NCBI GenBank assembly: GCA_024699855.1
Contig: JAMPIQ010000002.1
Location: forward strand, 6,944,001-7,008,000
From: Aphelenchoides besseyi
Lineage: Eukaryota > Nematoda > Chromadorea > Rhabditida > Aphelenchoididae
Length of the DNA stretch: 64,000 nt
Direction: 5' to 3'
How positions within the stretch are numbered: position 1 is the stretch's first letter; every line of letters starts with the position of its first letter. Below the pieces are notes generated by a model. That model was not told the DNA's origin. It was given only the letters and a program-made list of their open reading frames with translations, and did no database searches. This document shows, piece by piece, positions 36,577-50,500 of this stretch. Made by a program: the position numbers and the translations under genes.

Positions 36577-37808
36577 TTAGGAATGTTTGGAAGAGATTTC
36601 GCTAAGAAGACTCTTGTCACGGGGAAATACATCAAGTGGCGTAAGTCCATTGTTGTTTGTGATGCTCATATCACCGCGCTTAAATAAAGCGAACGTTAAA
36701 ATTTATTTGCACTTTCCTTACCTTCGACTCGTCATATTTGTTGTGGAGTAAGGAATCGATCGTCGTCATGTCGCCATTTTTGCACGCAATAAAGAGAGCA
36801 GTTTCACCGTTCTTGTCTTTGGTATTTGGATCACCACCAAACATCAATAGCACATCGACCGCTTCGAAATGTCGGGCTTCAGTAGCGTGATGAATCGGCT
36901 GACGGTTGTTGGAATCGTAAAAGTTGATCAACTTTTCCAGTTCCGCCTTTTCGTACATCTCTTCCAGGCGCAAACAAACGCGACCCATCTGAAATATAAG
37001 TTCAGTGAAAGGTAATAATCATCAGTTTTGTTACCGTGTTTCGATGACCCCACTTGGCTCCCAACATGATTGGCGTTTCGCCGGTTCTAGTTTGAGCGTG
37101 CATGTTTGCACCACTATCAACCAACTGAACCGCGATGTCTGTACATCCGATGGCCATTGCAAAATGAAGCGGCGTCCAATCTTCAACTTCAGTGACGTTC
37201 ACATTCTTTGGATTGTTCGCAATCCATTGATTAACTTGGTTGTCAAAACCAAGGAAGACGAGTGAGTGGATGCTCAGTTCTTTTGTATTGGCCTGTTCCA
37301 TCTTGGTGGGTGACGGGTGCGGCAAGTAGTCGATGATTCCATCAATTTGTTTGGCGTTGTTACTTGACAACAACTTCGTCACGTCTTCATCCGTTTCCAA
37401 TTTAAACGTTGAAGGGGCCTCGTGTTTTCCGAATGCGCTACAAGCTCTAGCCCTTCCGACCATTGCACACGTTTGCTTTTTCTAAATCAAAGTGTAAACT
37501 TTTATACTACTGATGTGACAACAAACCAAGCGACCCAAACGCCCATCTTTCTTATTGCTAATGTCAGTGAGCCCGCGAAAAATTTTCTCACAATGGGCAT
37601 CGGTGAATCCGAAACACTGAAAATAATCAGATGACTGTTGGAGTGTCATTTGAACGAATACCTTCAGTTCTTCAATGGTGTACAAGGAGAACCGATCAAA
37701 AGAAAGGTCCTCCGGATCGATTGGAAAGTCAATTCCAAATTCTTCTTTAACGAACTCTGAAACGTTCTTGGCGATTGATGGTGTCTTCATCGTTCCAAGC
37801 GTCTGCAT
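36577..37808 (-). CDS. ankyrin-repeat protein
   Basis: Five exons (37662-37808, 37527-37616, 37035-37481, 36722-36988, 36577-36678) give 350 residues. The N-terminal 80 residues are unique and acidic. Ankyrin repeats begin near residue 150: EDWTPLHFAMAIGCTDIAV, TGETPIMLGAKWGHRNT, NRQPIHHATEARHFEAVDVL, NGETALFIACKNGDMTTI and a final NNNGLTPLDVF. Repeats of this type form a protein-binding surface; the partner cannot be read from sequence. No membrane segment or catalytic domain is present, so I do not name a subfamily. The first intron (37617-37661, 45 nt) has length 3n and no stop in frame, so retention would add 15 residues. The gene ends about 340 nt upstream of the THOC5 start on the same strand. 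Confidence 0.85.
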
Positions 37809-38148
37809 CTAAACAATCAGTTTGCTTGTTGATTAAGATAGTTAACGCAGAAAACAATCACGAACAAAATAAGAGAAATGTTAAGTAGAGTCCAATATTA
37901 AGGTCAATGCTTTTATGAGAACGATTTGAGACTCAGTGGCTGGTCAGCAACGACCGCTCGCTAGCAGAGGCACTCAACCAACTAACAAAAAACATGCGGG
38001 AACTAAGTACACCCGTTCAATCCTAACTAACGTTTAGGTCGATTTGAAAAAGGATGAAAGTTGACGCATTAAACTTGACACACTAGAAATTTTGAGCTTT
38101 GTTGAAATATACGGCTTAATTCTTACGACTTTATAAGGACAATCAAAG
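37809..38148. promoter_or_regulatory. divergent promoter region, ankyrin gene / RNF113
   Basis: A 340-nt gap between two divergently transcribed genes must hold both start regions; this is inferred from gene order only. No TATA box or other named element stands out by eye. Confidence 0.4.
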
Positions 38149-39100
<952 letters not shown>

Positions 39101-39491
39101 TTCGTTTGTTAAGTTTTCTATTCAATAAACTTTTCAACTTTGAATTGCATCTTGATTATCAGTTTTTGAACTAATGACTTTTATCTTTGATTTTACAAGC
39201 CTACAGAATACATGAGTTTGTTGGAAAAAGGAGCAGTTGTTGGGTCGAAAGCGACAGTTTTCTCTCGACCCACCACAAAACCCATGATCTTTTTCGTTTT
39301 CTGTCTCTGCCCTTGTCGCATTCTTTCGCTGTTCGTTTTTGTTGGTTAGACGTTTTGCAGCCGCTTTTCGCGTAAAATTCGAATTCCGTTCCTTTGAAGT
39401 GTTCGTGCGATTTGCGTAAATTTCTTCTACAGGAACATCAAGATTTTGAGTTTTTTATTGGCGTACGAATTTTAGAGTAATTCAAACTACG
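39101..39491. other. spacer with RNF113 polyadenylation signal
   Basis: Contains the AATAAA (39124-39129) of the RNF113-like gene, then a stretch without coding signs leading to the malate dehydrogenase start. The promoter of the latter presumably lies in its second half. Confidence 0.5.
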
Positions 39492-40612
39492 ATGTCTTCC
39501 TTGTTGTGCCGTCAAGCCGCTCGTTTGACAACTGTTCGTTATTCGAGCAGTTCACCGAAGGTAAAGAAGTTTCTGAAAATACAATAAAACTTATTTTCAG
39601 GTTGCTCTTCTTGGAGCAAGTGGGGGCATTGGACAACCGTTAGGTTTGTTATTGAAAACCAATCCGGCAGTGGCAAAACTTGCACTCTACGATGTGGTGA
39701 ATACACCGGGAGTTGCGGCTGATTTGTCGCACATCAACTCGTATGCGCAAGTCACTGCTCACACCGGACCAAATGAATTGGCGGCTGCATTGGAGGTTGG
39801 CTACAATCTTTGATTTTTTGTTTATAAAATTTAGGGTGCTGATGTGATTGTTATTCCGGCGGGGGTGCCTCGTAAACCGGGAATGACTCGCGACGATTTA
39901 TTCAATACTAACGCCGGAATTGTTCGCGATTTGGCTGAAGCAGCAGCAAAAGTCGCTCCTAAAGCGTTTGTCGCCATCATCACCAATCCAGTTAACTCGA
40001 CGGTTCCAATTGTTGCTGAGGTCTACAAGAACAATGACGTTTACGATCCGAAACGCATATTCGGTGTTACAACGCTGGATGTGGTTCGTGCTCAAGCGTT
40101 TGTTGCTGAAGCAAAAAAGTTGGATGTGTCGAAAACCGTTGTTCCCGTCATTGGTGGACACGCAGGAATTACGATTATTCCGCTGCTTTCGCAAGTTCAA
40201 CCGTCAGTTCAATTCAGCGAAGACGAAATCAAGAAGTTGACACCTCGCATCCAAGAAGCCGGTACCGAGGTTGTTCAAGCAAAAGCTGGAGCCGGTTCTG
40301 CAACGCTGTCGATGGCATTCGCTGGAGCTCACTTTACAAACTCGTTGATTCGGGCATTGAAAGGCGAGAAAGTTACTGAATGCACGTACGTTTTCATTTG
40401 ATTTTTTCGCTTATTCCACTTTTAGTTACGTTAAATCTGATGCCGTGAAAGGCGCTGAGTACTTCTCGACTCCGGTCGAACTCGGACCGAACGGCGTTGA
40501 AAAAATTCTCGGATTGGGCAAACTATCGAAATTCGAACAAAATCTAGTCGATGCCGCCGTTCCGGAATTGCAGAAAAACATTGCAAAAGGCGTCAAATTC
40601 ATCAAGGGTTAA
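39492..40612 (+). CDS. mitochondrial malate dehydrogenase
   Basis: Four exons (39492-39560, 39601-39795, 39835-40385, 40426-40612) give 333 residues. Exon 1 is a basic, Ser-rich mitochondrial presequence ([19 protein letters not shown]). The NAD site [11 protein letters not shown], the mobile-loop substrate arginines in [30 protein letters not shown] and the catalytic histidine loop [13 protein letters not shown] are all present and in order. The enzyme interconverts malate and oxaloacetate with NAD+ in the TCA cycle and the malate-aspartate shuttle. Length matches the family. A polyadenylation hexamer (AATAAA) follows near 40700. No abnormality. Confidence 0.97.
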
Positions 40613-40816
40613 AACAACCGTCTTAATATCTTTGCTTGTCAGAAATTAGGTTCAATAGTTGAGATAAGAAGTCTGTTAAATTGTGAACGGTGTTGGTAAT
40701 AAATGGTTAAACTTATAAGTTCGTTATTCTATGCAATTGAGTTCATTTCTAAACTGAAAATACCTTCGATTTTTGTCAGATAAGATTTTAATTCAAGGAT
40801 TTAGAAGCTCGAAACG

Positions 40817-41178
40817 ATGGCTGACGGTGACCCATTTGTTACGGCTTCACAAGTTTGTAGTTTATTTGTTTTTTTACTTTGTTGCAATTTTAGTTGAACG
40901 TTGCGGTAGAGGAACCGTTGGATCTAATTCGATTGAGTCTGAACGAGCGTGTGTACGTGAAAATGCGAACAGAACGCGAATTGGAGGGTCGTCTGCACGC
41001 ATTCGATCAGCATTTGAATATGATTTTGGCGGATGTTGAAGAGACGATCACTACCGTTGAAATTGACGAAGAAAGTTTCGAGGAAATGTACAAAACCAGC
41101 ACTCGGAAACTACCGATGCTTTTTGTTCGTGGTGACAGTGTCATTTTGGTCAGTCCACCGACTAAACATGTTCCTTAA
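40817..41178 (+). CDS. lsm-3: LSM3, U6 snRNA-associated Sm-like protein
   Basis: Two exons (40817-40852, 40894-41178) give 106 residues. Exon 2 starts the Sm fold with [20 protein letters not shown]. Sm1 is [18 protein letters not shown] and Sm2 includes [13 protein letters not shown]; the family DVEET(V/I)TT(I/V)EIDEE stretch is present. LSM3 is a ring subunit of both LSm2-8 (nuclear, U6 3' end) and LSm1-7 (cytoplasmic, mRNA decay). It begins about 200 nt after malate dehydrogenase. AATAAA occurs at about 41247. Confidence 0.97.
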
Positions 41179-41196
41179 ACAATTTTGTTGTTATTC

Positions 41197-41541
41197 CTAT
41201 GGTCTCTGCTGTCGTTGAACATTGTTGTTTCTGATTCGTTTTAAAATAAATCGAAATCTCAATTGTTTCTTACATGGCACTTGGATGTCCGAGGATTCTG
41301 TTTTGACGTCCATCGTCACAACAACTCTCGAGATATGTCGCTTATAATTTGCCGAAAATTCGCGGAGATGTTCGCTCATCATTTCAAATTTTGGCTCATT
41401 CGAGAGAAGCGAGCGGATAATTGGGTTCGAAGACGAGTGGAGTGTTTTTGAAATTAATTCAGAAGTGAACTTCCGCAAGTTTCCAATCTCCGTATTGACA
41501 CGTCTTTTGCACTTCTGATGGCAAGCAACAAAATCGGACAT
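41197..41541 (-). CDS. hypothetical 114-residue open frame, convergent with LSM3
   Basis: An uninterrupted minus-strand frame with a true ATG at 41541 and TAG at 41197 encodes a soluble, basic, helical protein (TEIGNLRKFTSELISKTL, EMMSEHLREFSANYKRHI). It overlaps the LSM3 3' UTR on the other strand by about 60 nt. No domain recognised, no upstream exon identified, and no clear polyadenylation signal. It could be a real small gene or a chance frame. Confidence 0.3.
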   Translation of the reverse strand: MSDFVACHQKCKRRVNTEIGNLRKFTSELISKTLHSSSNPIIRSLLSNEPKFEMMSEHLREFSANYKRHISRVVVTMDVKTESSDIQVPCKKQLRFRFILKRIRNNNVQRQQRP

Positions 41542-44500
41542 TTTTTAATTGGTCATCACTTCGCATCCGAGAAACGTGAACAACTTCTGAGTACAATACT
41601 CAAAGGAGTTGAGTAGTTAACGGAATTTCAGTTGCCACAAATTTTCTGATGCTCTTTGTGGTCTTTTAATGAGGCGGAACTTAAAATGACCACTTAGTTT
41701 GGTCAAGAGTCCAACGACGTTTGAATTGTGTTTTTTATGGAACAAAAGATGAAAAGCTCAAATAGTCGTTATCTCTGTTAAGGTTATAAACACATTTGAT
41801 GCTCGTTTCTATTTTGTAGGTTAAGAGTGTACCTGCAAAACTGCTTTTAATCGAACCGCCGATTATCTCCACCTGTCGAAAACAAATCCGAAACTGCGGC
41901 GTGCAATTTCAGTTGGCCAACAGCGCAACAACTTTGAGGAAAATTGCTATTCGTTGAATGAACCGTTTGCTTCACGATTTCCGGCGTTCAACTTTCTCGT
42001 ATGCTTGTGAATACGAACAGATGAAATGGTTTTGCATTGCCGTTTGAATGCCACTTGCCCACGGAAATTTGTTTGCCTACTATGAAGTTTTCGTACAAGA
42101 GTAGAATAAGATATTGCCGCTATAATAATACAAATTTTTACACAACTCTCATGTTAATCACTTTCGTTTCTTAAGTGGCACATTTGATGCGTTTGTTCAG
42201 TTCGTTTGTCTAATTGTTTGTTTGCATTACTGTTGCACGTGCGATCATCCGGAAATTTGTTACGCTGTGGGTGACTTTGACCTTAATTGTTTGATTACGC
42301 AACTCGTTTTCTTGTTTCATACTGTCGCATTCAACTGCCAAACAGTTAAGACTTGAATTTGCTTCGTCCGGACACATTACGGTCTTGAGCAACACGGTTT
42401 GATATACGAGAATTGGAAGAGGAATTAGGACTAAAAATTCAGTTCTTATTCATGTATAACCTTTGATTTGTGCCTTTCGATTAATTCACGGTCGCAAATC
42501 GCCGAATTCTGTGGTGCAATTGATTGCGACAAATCCGGTTTTCCAGAAGTTGCAAACAAGAGCTACAGATGCAATAAGACCATTTGTTACGCTTAAGACT
42601 TTCAAGTGTTTGATTAAAATGCAATCACATTTAATCAAGCAAAACAATTCGTTGGCATGTTCTGTTTTCTTGCCCTCGTTTCTCCACTATTCAGACCTAA
42701 AGTTTGTGGTCTAATTGTGCATGAGCTAAATGCTTCGCTCGATTGTAAACGTCAAGTGAAGGACTTATTTAACGGCACCTGTTCCGTCTATTCATTTTAC
42801 CACTTGTGTTTACGACCCTAATCCTCGTTTCTTATTCGTCATTCGAAAAACAGTTTGCAATTGGTTTGTCGTTTACAGGAAGTAGAGGATCGCAACCAAA
42901 TTGGTTTATTACGATCAACTGCGGGTGTTAATAATTGGTTTGGAAACACAAGAAGCAACAGGACAATTGACCTCAAGAGAAAGAAAATTGCCAGTTGAGT
43001 TGCAAAGAGATGGTTAGAGGTCGAGAGGAACATTTGAATTCTATTATGTGGACTGAGATGTGCGGCTTACAAGACCTCGGAACAAGCGAATTTATTCTGT
43101 TCGTGCTTAAAAGGTTCGATTCCATTCGATCCCACCTGTTCGTTCGCTTATTTTTCGCACCTGATGACAATCAAAAGCGCCAAATTTGTTTACTCTTCGG
43201 AAATTGCGATTTTGACTTCACACGTAGAAGTCAATGGGGCGCAAAGTCCATTCACAAAGAGACGATTGAAACGCGGCGGTTTATGAATTTTTCATTGGGC
43301 ACAGGAAAACAAACCAACTGCTTTGTTTGAAGCGAAATAAACAAATCAGAATATGAATTCGAGCTAGCACCTCATCATCTTTTTTGATCGGATGCCCATG
43401 AAACCAATTGCTTGGGCACGTAAATTTTTCTCCTCTAACGTCAACAACAATTAGGCTCAAGCACTAAAGTGGAAGTCTGAAAGTCGTGAATTCATCGGCT
43501 GAAGACATCTGCTTTGAAACAAATTCAAATTTGCAACATGGGGCGATATCGATGGTTATGTTCTTTCGTTGCAAACTGTGAATTAGACCCTCGGATTTTG
43601 CTTTACGACTAGAAGATGCGCGACTTTTCATACCCAAAGTCCGAGTACGAAACTTGAGGTTCAAGGCGACGCCGGTTGAGTGGATTACTTTGGCCGTTAG
43701 TTTCCGTTATCCTGAAGTCTGAGAGAGTTTGGACGAAGTCTGCGGCTAATTTTAATAAGTTCGAAGTTGGGCGGTTTAACTTTTTAGGAAACATGCTGGT
43801 AGATTTCAAATCGTTCTGTTTAACAAGAACATTAGTTGCGCATATCTTTATCCTTAAACATAGATGAATTGCTGTTCTTTTAAAAGTTTTGATGAGCTAA
43901 TTTTATGGACTAGTTAATCAGATGTTCTAATTCAATTTACACTTGTGAGCAACATCTCTCAGTCTATTAATAATTTGCGATGCGTGAGAAAAAAATGCTC
44001 GTCGCTGAACGGCACTAGTGATTTACGACACGTGTTTGTTTTGGCTCATGAATCTCTTAAACAAACAATTTCGGCCGATTTACGGTGTACAAGTTCGAGT
44101 GACCAGCAGGTTAATTATCTTAATCCGCTAGTCCGATTTGTCAGCGGATGTTCATCTGACAAACAATTTGCGTTCCTTAACAGCTAACACTAAAGTTTGA
44201 TTCGTGACCTGTTCATAAAATAATTTTCGTATTCATTTGCTATTAGACGATAAAGTTGAGCGTTTGAAGCTGTCGGAGTTGAGCGATTAGTCATTTCTGT
44301 GCACACATGAGCGCCGATGAATAAGAACTCAAGACTACTTCGAGCTCAATAGACGTAAGCGGAGGTGTTTCCGACGGATTGACAAGTTCGAGACGTTTTT
44401 TCGGTTTCTATCGACCATAACTCGAAATCAACAAAATCACTGTGTAGCTCAGACAAGCTGGGAATTCAAGTGCGTGACACTTGTGTATTGCTTTCGATCA

Positions 44501-47500
44501 TTGCCTTAAGATACAACACGAAATCTTCGTGTATGTCTCCAGAACATAACTCACTTTCTTTACACCAAAAACATGACGCCTTTTTTGGGTTGAAATTACT
44601 GCGAGTTCAATTCGAATCATTGTTTTCGTGTTTACGGTATTCTGCCGGTAATTTGGAAGAATTAAATGCTTTTCGTTGCGATCGTCGTTTCAGTAGCAGT
44701 TTATGGCGAAGATGAGCTCGTTGGGCATCCGATCGCGTTCTGCTCACATGTAGCTATGAATTACGCAATAGGTTGAACGGAGGTCTCGAAACAGTCGAGA
44801 ATACGAAGAGGATGTGAGACCGGACAATTAGGCCAAGAGAGTGAGAAGGTAATCTGTCAGTAGGATGGCCGGAAGTATCGTCGGTTTCTTTGAAATTAGT
44901 TCCATTTGATGTTGGTCATTATAGTACTTCTTTCCTTCTATGTATTATTTCGTGTATTATTGTGAGAGTTCTTTGGACAAAATATCACCTCATTTGAAGC
45001 AAATTTCCGGTTTTTACATGTTTCTTCTTATTCTCGAAGTCGCGCATTGTTGTAAAATGAAACCGGTGGAAGTCGACTGCGGCAGAATGCCGTTTCTTCG
45101 CTTTGTTTTTGCCACGCGACATTGAGAACGGCAGACAAATCGCCATTGTATTCGACCTGAACTTTTGGTGAATTTGAATGCACAGAAATCTCCAAACTTG
45201 CTCATCCGTTAAGTTCGCGCTTCTTGTCAACTTCGAAAGCGAAAGCATCAAGCTGCTTGTGAATCGAAGTCCAGTTTTTGTTTATTTTCTGAAACCCAGT
45301 AGCTTCTTGTCAACAGAAGTCCTGTAGATATGATCTGAGTGGACACAAAAAGAGATCGAACTGAAATTTACACTTTTTTTAAGGTTGTCGATGATTCTCT
45401 TCGTACCAGGAGCTTTGAAGTGCGTTGCTTTGAAGTCGAAAGATTTATAGTCATTGCGGTTGATGCAATGCACAATGATGTTAACTGTTTTTCTCGTCCT
45501 CTAATATCCACTTTTATTTTGGATGTTAAATCAGGTTGTAAACATCAAGTGCAACTTTTTTCTGTCATCATACGATATTGAATTGTTCGGGAACATTATT
45601 GCTTTCATAAGTGCATGACCGTAGCAATCGTATTGAGCGTATATAATCCAATTATTTTGCGACAGTCGTTTGTCTAATTTGAATATGAGATCCAAGGCGA
45701 GATAATGGCACTTCTTTTGTTATTATAATCAATGGACGTGTCATTTTCCGATGTCCGAGAGGGTCGACGAGTGAACCCGAAAAGCAGTCAGATCATCGAA
45801 TGTCATTTGCAGTTCAATTAAGATCTTCGATTGGTCATTTTCGTACTGTAAAAAGAAACCAACGACTTTGCGGTTTCTTTTTGACCGACAACTTGGTTAT
45901 CGATCACAGGAACGATTTTATTGACCGGAAATACCTCACGCACCGTCCAATCCATCATTCAGACCACTAATTACAATCTCAATTTCCCGCGCTATGTTCC
46001 ATCAATTCATCTTCGGACTGGTCGTCGGTGAAATCAAAGAAGATGCCTGTCAACGGCGCTCGAACGCTGTTGACACCTGCTCGAATTCCATTAGTTTTTA
46101 AGGATTCGGCGTGTAAAAACCACAAAGGACGGTTATGAGGTTGGGAAACAAACGGCCGTTGAATTCCCGCTCTTCCTTTCAACTGCTTGACAAAACAAAG
46201 TTGACGTAGCAAGAAATCGAGACGGAAACATACGAAATGATCATCTTTTCTGTCCCACGTTCCCAACCCATTACTCTCATAGTCGTCTTTGGGCACGCGC
46301 AAGTTCTGACGTTTTGATCGATTGGCCGAACGACAACGAAATCCGTCTGATCAAGATCTCATTCATTAGTCGAGAATTGATCATCTACCGTACAAGGTCA
46401 TAACTCGAGAAGATCGCTATGATTTCAACGCGCGTGTGCGGCTTATGATGTTTTGATTTGTTAGCGGCAATCACTTAAAATGAGAAGATCGTGATTTATG
46501 TTCCCAATTCTTTTCGTTATGAATCAAAGTCTTTGCCATGCGTATTTAAATTGACGTTTATTTCCGTTTGGCTAATTGGACGATTTTCTTTCCGCATCGT
46601 CGATGTTCGAGCAGGTGCACGATTATGATTCGAGAAGCGTGACCGTGTAATGAAAGTGTTTTCGAAATTGAGATTTCTACTCATTTCAACATCTGTTTTT
46701 CTCTTGTTCGGCAACTCGTGAAAAAGAACGAAGTTCACGGATCGTCACCAAAGTTTGAGTCGATGGGAAAATTTGTTGAGATGAGATGGACGACCATTGA
46801 TGTGGAGCATTTAATCGTTTAGACAAACATGATCGCCCGGACGAAGGGTCAATAGACGACAATTCGGTTTAAAACCTGATTTAATGGTCTGTCGACAATT
46901 TTGTTTGTGGACATTCTTTCGATTCTTCAGGTTTTTGAACATCTTTTACCTCTTGATTTTCTCAACAACTTTCGTTCGAATTCAGATGTGTGATTGTGGA
47001 TGAGAGTGTTAATACCCGCGATTAAAAGCGTTGAGCCGATTAAGTTCAAATCTGCACTCAACACCTGCTGTCATATCTACTTCTTGTTTGAACTTGGAAT
47101 TTGCATATTGTGGCCCATCTGCATTTGTTTGTTCAATCGGCTCACTTGTTATCAAACGATTTTGCGCGCACTATTCCATCCGTCACAATGCTTGGAATCG
47201 TACTGTAAATTGTTCGAATGTTGGCGGCAAAGTGGCAAAAGGAACGGCGCCGTTTAGCTCGTTAAAATGGCCACAATCGTTGAAAGCACTGTGGGAAACC
47301 TAATGCACACCTTGATGTCATTTATGAGGTGTTGGCGAGCGCTATCCAAATTACGTGATGGTCATTTCGCTGAGTTTTCTTTCATGATCGAACAGCGATT
47401 ACTAGTTAGTAAGAATTTACAACTGAGATTTCATTGGTGGATTGTACGAAAACCAACAAAGTGCTAATTTTGCATGCACATTACGCGGTTGTTTTCTTTG

Positions 47501-50500
47501 TCTTGAAAGCTGTTGCTATTCCGCCTGATCTTTGCAAAACGAGCCGAACGACAGGTCGGGAATAGGGAATTGGCGTTAATTAAAGACTACGAAGCTTTAG
47601 ATGCCGTTGTAGAAAGCTGTTAGACCCATCAGGTTTCTTGATCTCATTTCAGATTGTCAATTTCTTGCATTCGATGTTTTTTCACTGGTCATCGTATCTC
47701 CACAGAAAAGCGGTGAATCAAAATGACACAAAGATTTTTCTTTCATGAACTCTTCCGCGTCTAATTACTCTCGAACAGGCGGCAAAGTCAACACCGTTCG
47801 CTTGGTGCCATCAATCCCGACTTCTATTCACTTTTTGGTTATTGTTTTGATTTGCGCTAATTCGTTTGTGCTTTTGATTTTACCGCCTTCCAATAAGCTC
47901 TTTGACGGTCCAGTTTTTCTCTGCTGAAGAGTCTGCAAGAACATGTCCAACTATTCAACGCTATGAAATTCAATCTTCTTGTTATGTTTTCGCGTTTGCT
48001 TTTCAATTCGCAGTCAATTTTTGATTAGATGGACACAAGTAACAAACAAAAAGCTTTTTTGCGTTCTTTCTATTGAACTGAATTGTTCCGGATTAGATCA
48101 CTGCTTTTCAATTAGACGATCCTTTCATCCGACTACTCGAAGACTGTCAATATTTGACCAATTGAGTGTCATACGGGTTTTTTAGCCTTCTTGCCGCAGC
48201 TCATAAAACCAAATGTCCTATCGGAGTGTCAAAGGGATCATGAATGGAGATCTCGAAAGCAAAAGACCGATTTCAACGCAAACACGGCGCGCGATTCGGA
48301 TTTCGGCAAAAAAGCGATCAAATTAGGTTAAACGAAATGACTATTTTGAGATCTCAATTTGAACGCGTGGTTCGTTTGTACGCGTGTGTTATGATTAAAC
48401 GGTCATTTCGGGTCACCCATCGCTTTCGGTAATTAACCTCTTGCTGAAAGAAGAAGCCGCGCATAGAAATTTTTTATGAGTCGGCTATTGGCATCAACCA
48501 TACGCCTCACTTTCGCGTGTCCGGTCGAGGTTTTACGAGTCTGTCGAGGTCGTCAATCAGCTGTCGAATACACGGTTTACGTTGCAATTTGACGGTTTTC
48601 ATTGGTTATCAGTCAGAAATCGTTTTGAAGAACAGTTCACGTAAACAGTTCGGTTTTCATTTTAGTCGCTATCACACACTTCTTTTGATTCCCAAATTCC
48701 GTCGGCTCGCATTCCAATTGCATTGAATTTGTTGAGTGTCCGAATTTCGACAATAGAACTGACGGTCTTGTTAGAAGGGTCAAAGGTGAGAAATGTCACT
48801 GCAAACTTTGTTTTACGAATCCTCTAATTCTCATCCTTTGGACTTTTGTTTTGACTGCGATGTTATTTGGAAATTAGCGCGCATTCATGGGAACGTCAAT
48901 CCATGTTCCTTATTTTGCTTTTCTGTTCACTTGCGAACTTCGACTACAACCTTTCTTACTACTCGTTTTTTGCGCCTACTTCAAATATCGTTGGTGTTCT
49001 CGAGATCAACTCACTAGACTCCCGATTTTTGCACTCGATTGCGCAAATTCGAAGGCCAAAGTCATTGATCGGGATTCCACAAAGGATGATCTGCAGTCGA
49101 CATCAATCCTTTTGAGTGATCACGAAGAGTTCGCACCGCAAATGTAAAATGTTTTCCTTCTTAAGTGTTTTACAACCCAAATGAATTCGCCGCGTGTATT
49201 TTGATGACTTGAATTAATTAAATGAAAGGCACAGCTTCAAATTTTGCAATGTTAAGTTGTTCGTTGAGGTTGTGAGTTCGCTCGCATAACTTTGGCGGTA
49301 AACGGTTTGTGGCCCGGTTGTAGGAGCAACTGTTGAACGAACAAAAAGGTCAATGCCACAGCATAATAACCGTACTCAGTTGAAGCGGCGACTTTTTTGC
49401 CAATCCCTTTGCGTCTCTTTGGCCTTCGGCTCAACGATCGTCGCGGCATCCTTTGCCGCCAAAGTTTGCAGTAAAGAGCGGGATTCTCGGGTTTTTTTCA
49501 AGTACCTCCTCATCGGAAAGATTACCTTTGATCATGAAGGCGTTGATCTTGTTCCGTCAACAGGATGAGATTTTGAGGTCCAGTTGTTTGGTATGTGAAT
49601 CTCGAGTGAGTACATTCCCCACTTTCTATTGACTGTTATTATCTTTTTTTCGTGTTGCATTTTCTGTGCTCTCGTTGAAATGATCGTCGTTGATATCCCG
49701 CAGCGAGTCCGCCACTGCGAAACTCATTTTGTTGCCTTCTTTCACGCAATTTCTAGCCGGTCAACGGAAGTGCGTTGTCCTCGGAGTTTGTGGTTGAGAA
49801 AGAACTAAAATGCATGAAGTCGTTAAGTTGACATCTCATAGTCTACTTTTACTGTTAATTTGCGTTTTTACGATCGGATGACTACGCTCCGGTTTGAAAG
49901 GCTATAGATCAACTAAAGAAGGATTCATTTTAAGTTCAAATGTTTATTCCTTGGTTTTGTATCTAAAAATGTGTTGGTTGCTTTAACAAACTAAACTCAT
50001 TGCCCCGCAAACTTTTAACCATTCAGTCAAATGTTGGTCAAACATCTCCGGTGATTAGAAATATAAAAACGACTTTACGATCCTGACCACACCTGTGGCT
50101 CGAATCTGAAGCTTCCGAAGTTTTAATGTTCATGAGAAATCGGTTCAAACAGTTTGCTCTTACAAGATGAAAGGCGTGGTATAAGGACTTTGGAGCTTGT
50201 TGTTTTTGTTGTGTCGAAAAATGGAGAGTGAAGTTGCCGGATTTTTGCCGATCAAAATTTACGACTTGCAACCGAGCGACGATCATAAAACGGTTGTCGC
50301 TTTGGCGGCAAGTGAACAAAGCTCCGTATTGTTACAGCGATTGCAAGTGTTCAGGAGTGTCGGCCCATTTTTTATTCCGTCTTGTCGCCAAATCAGTTTG
50401 GGATTAGAAATAGGAGAGCAATTAGAATACCGGAAATTCGATTCAACTTTTTTGACATGCCGCTATGATTGACATTTTGATAAGAATCGACGGCGCGTGT

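Noticed and set aside
43112..43122. Perfect match to a tRNA B-box (GGTTCGATTCC) on the + strand
   Set aside because: The flanking bases cannot form a five-pair T stem and no A-box, anticodon arm or acceptor stem fits around it.
45979..46302. 107-codon minus-strand open frame
   Set aside because: No true ATG start, no flanking exons and no recognisable domain.
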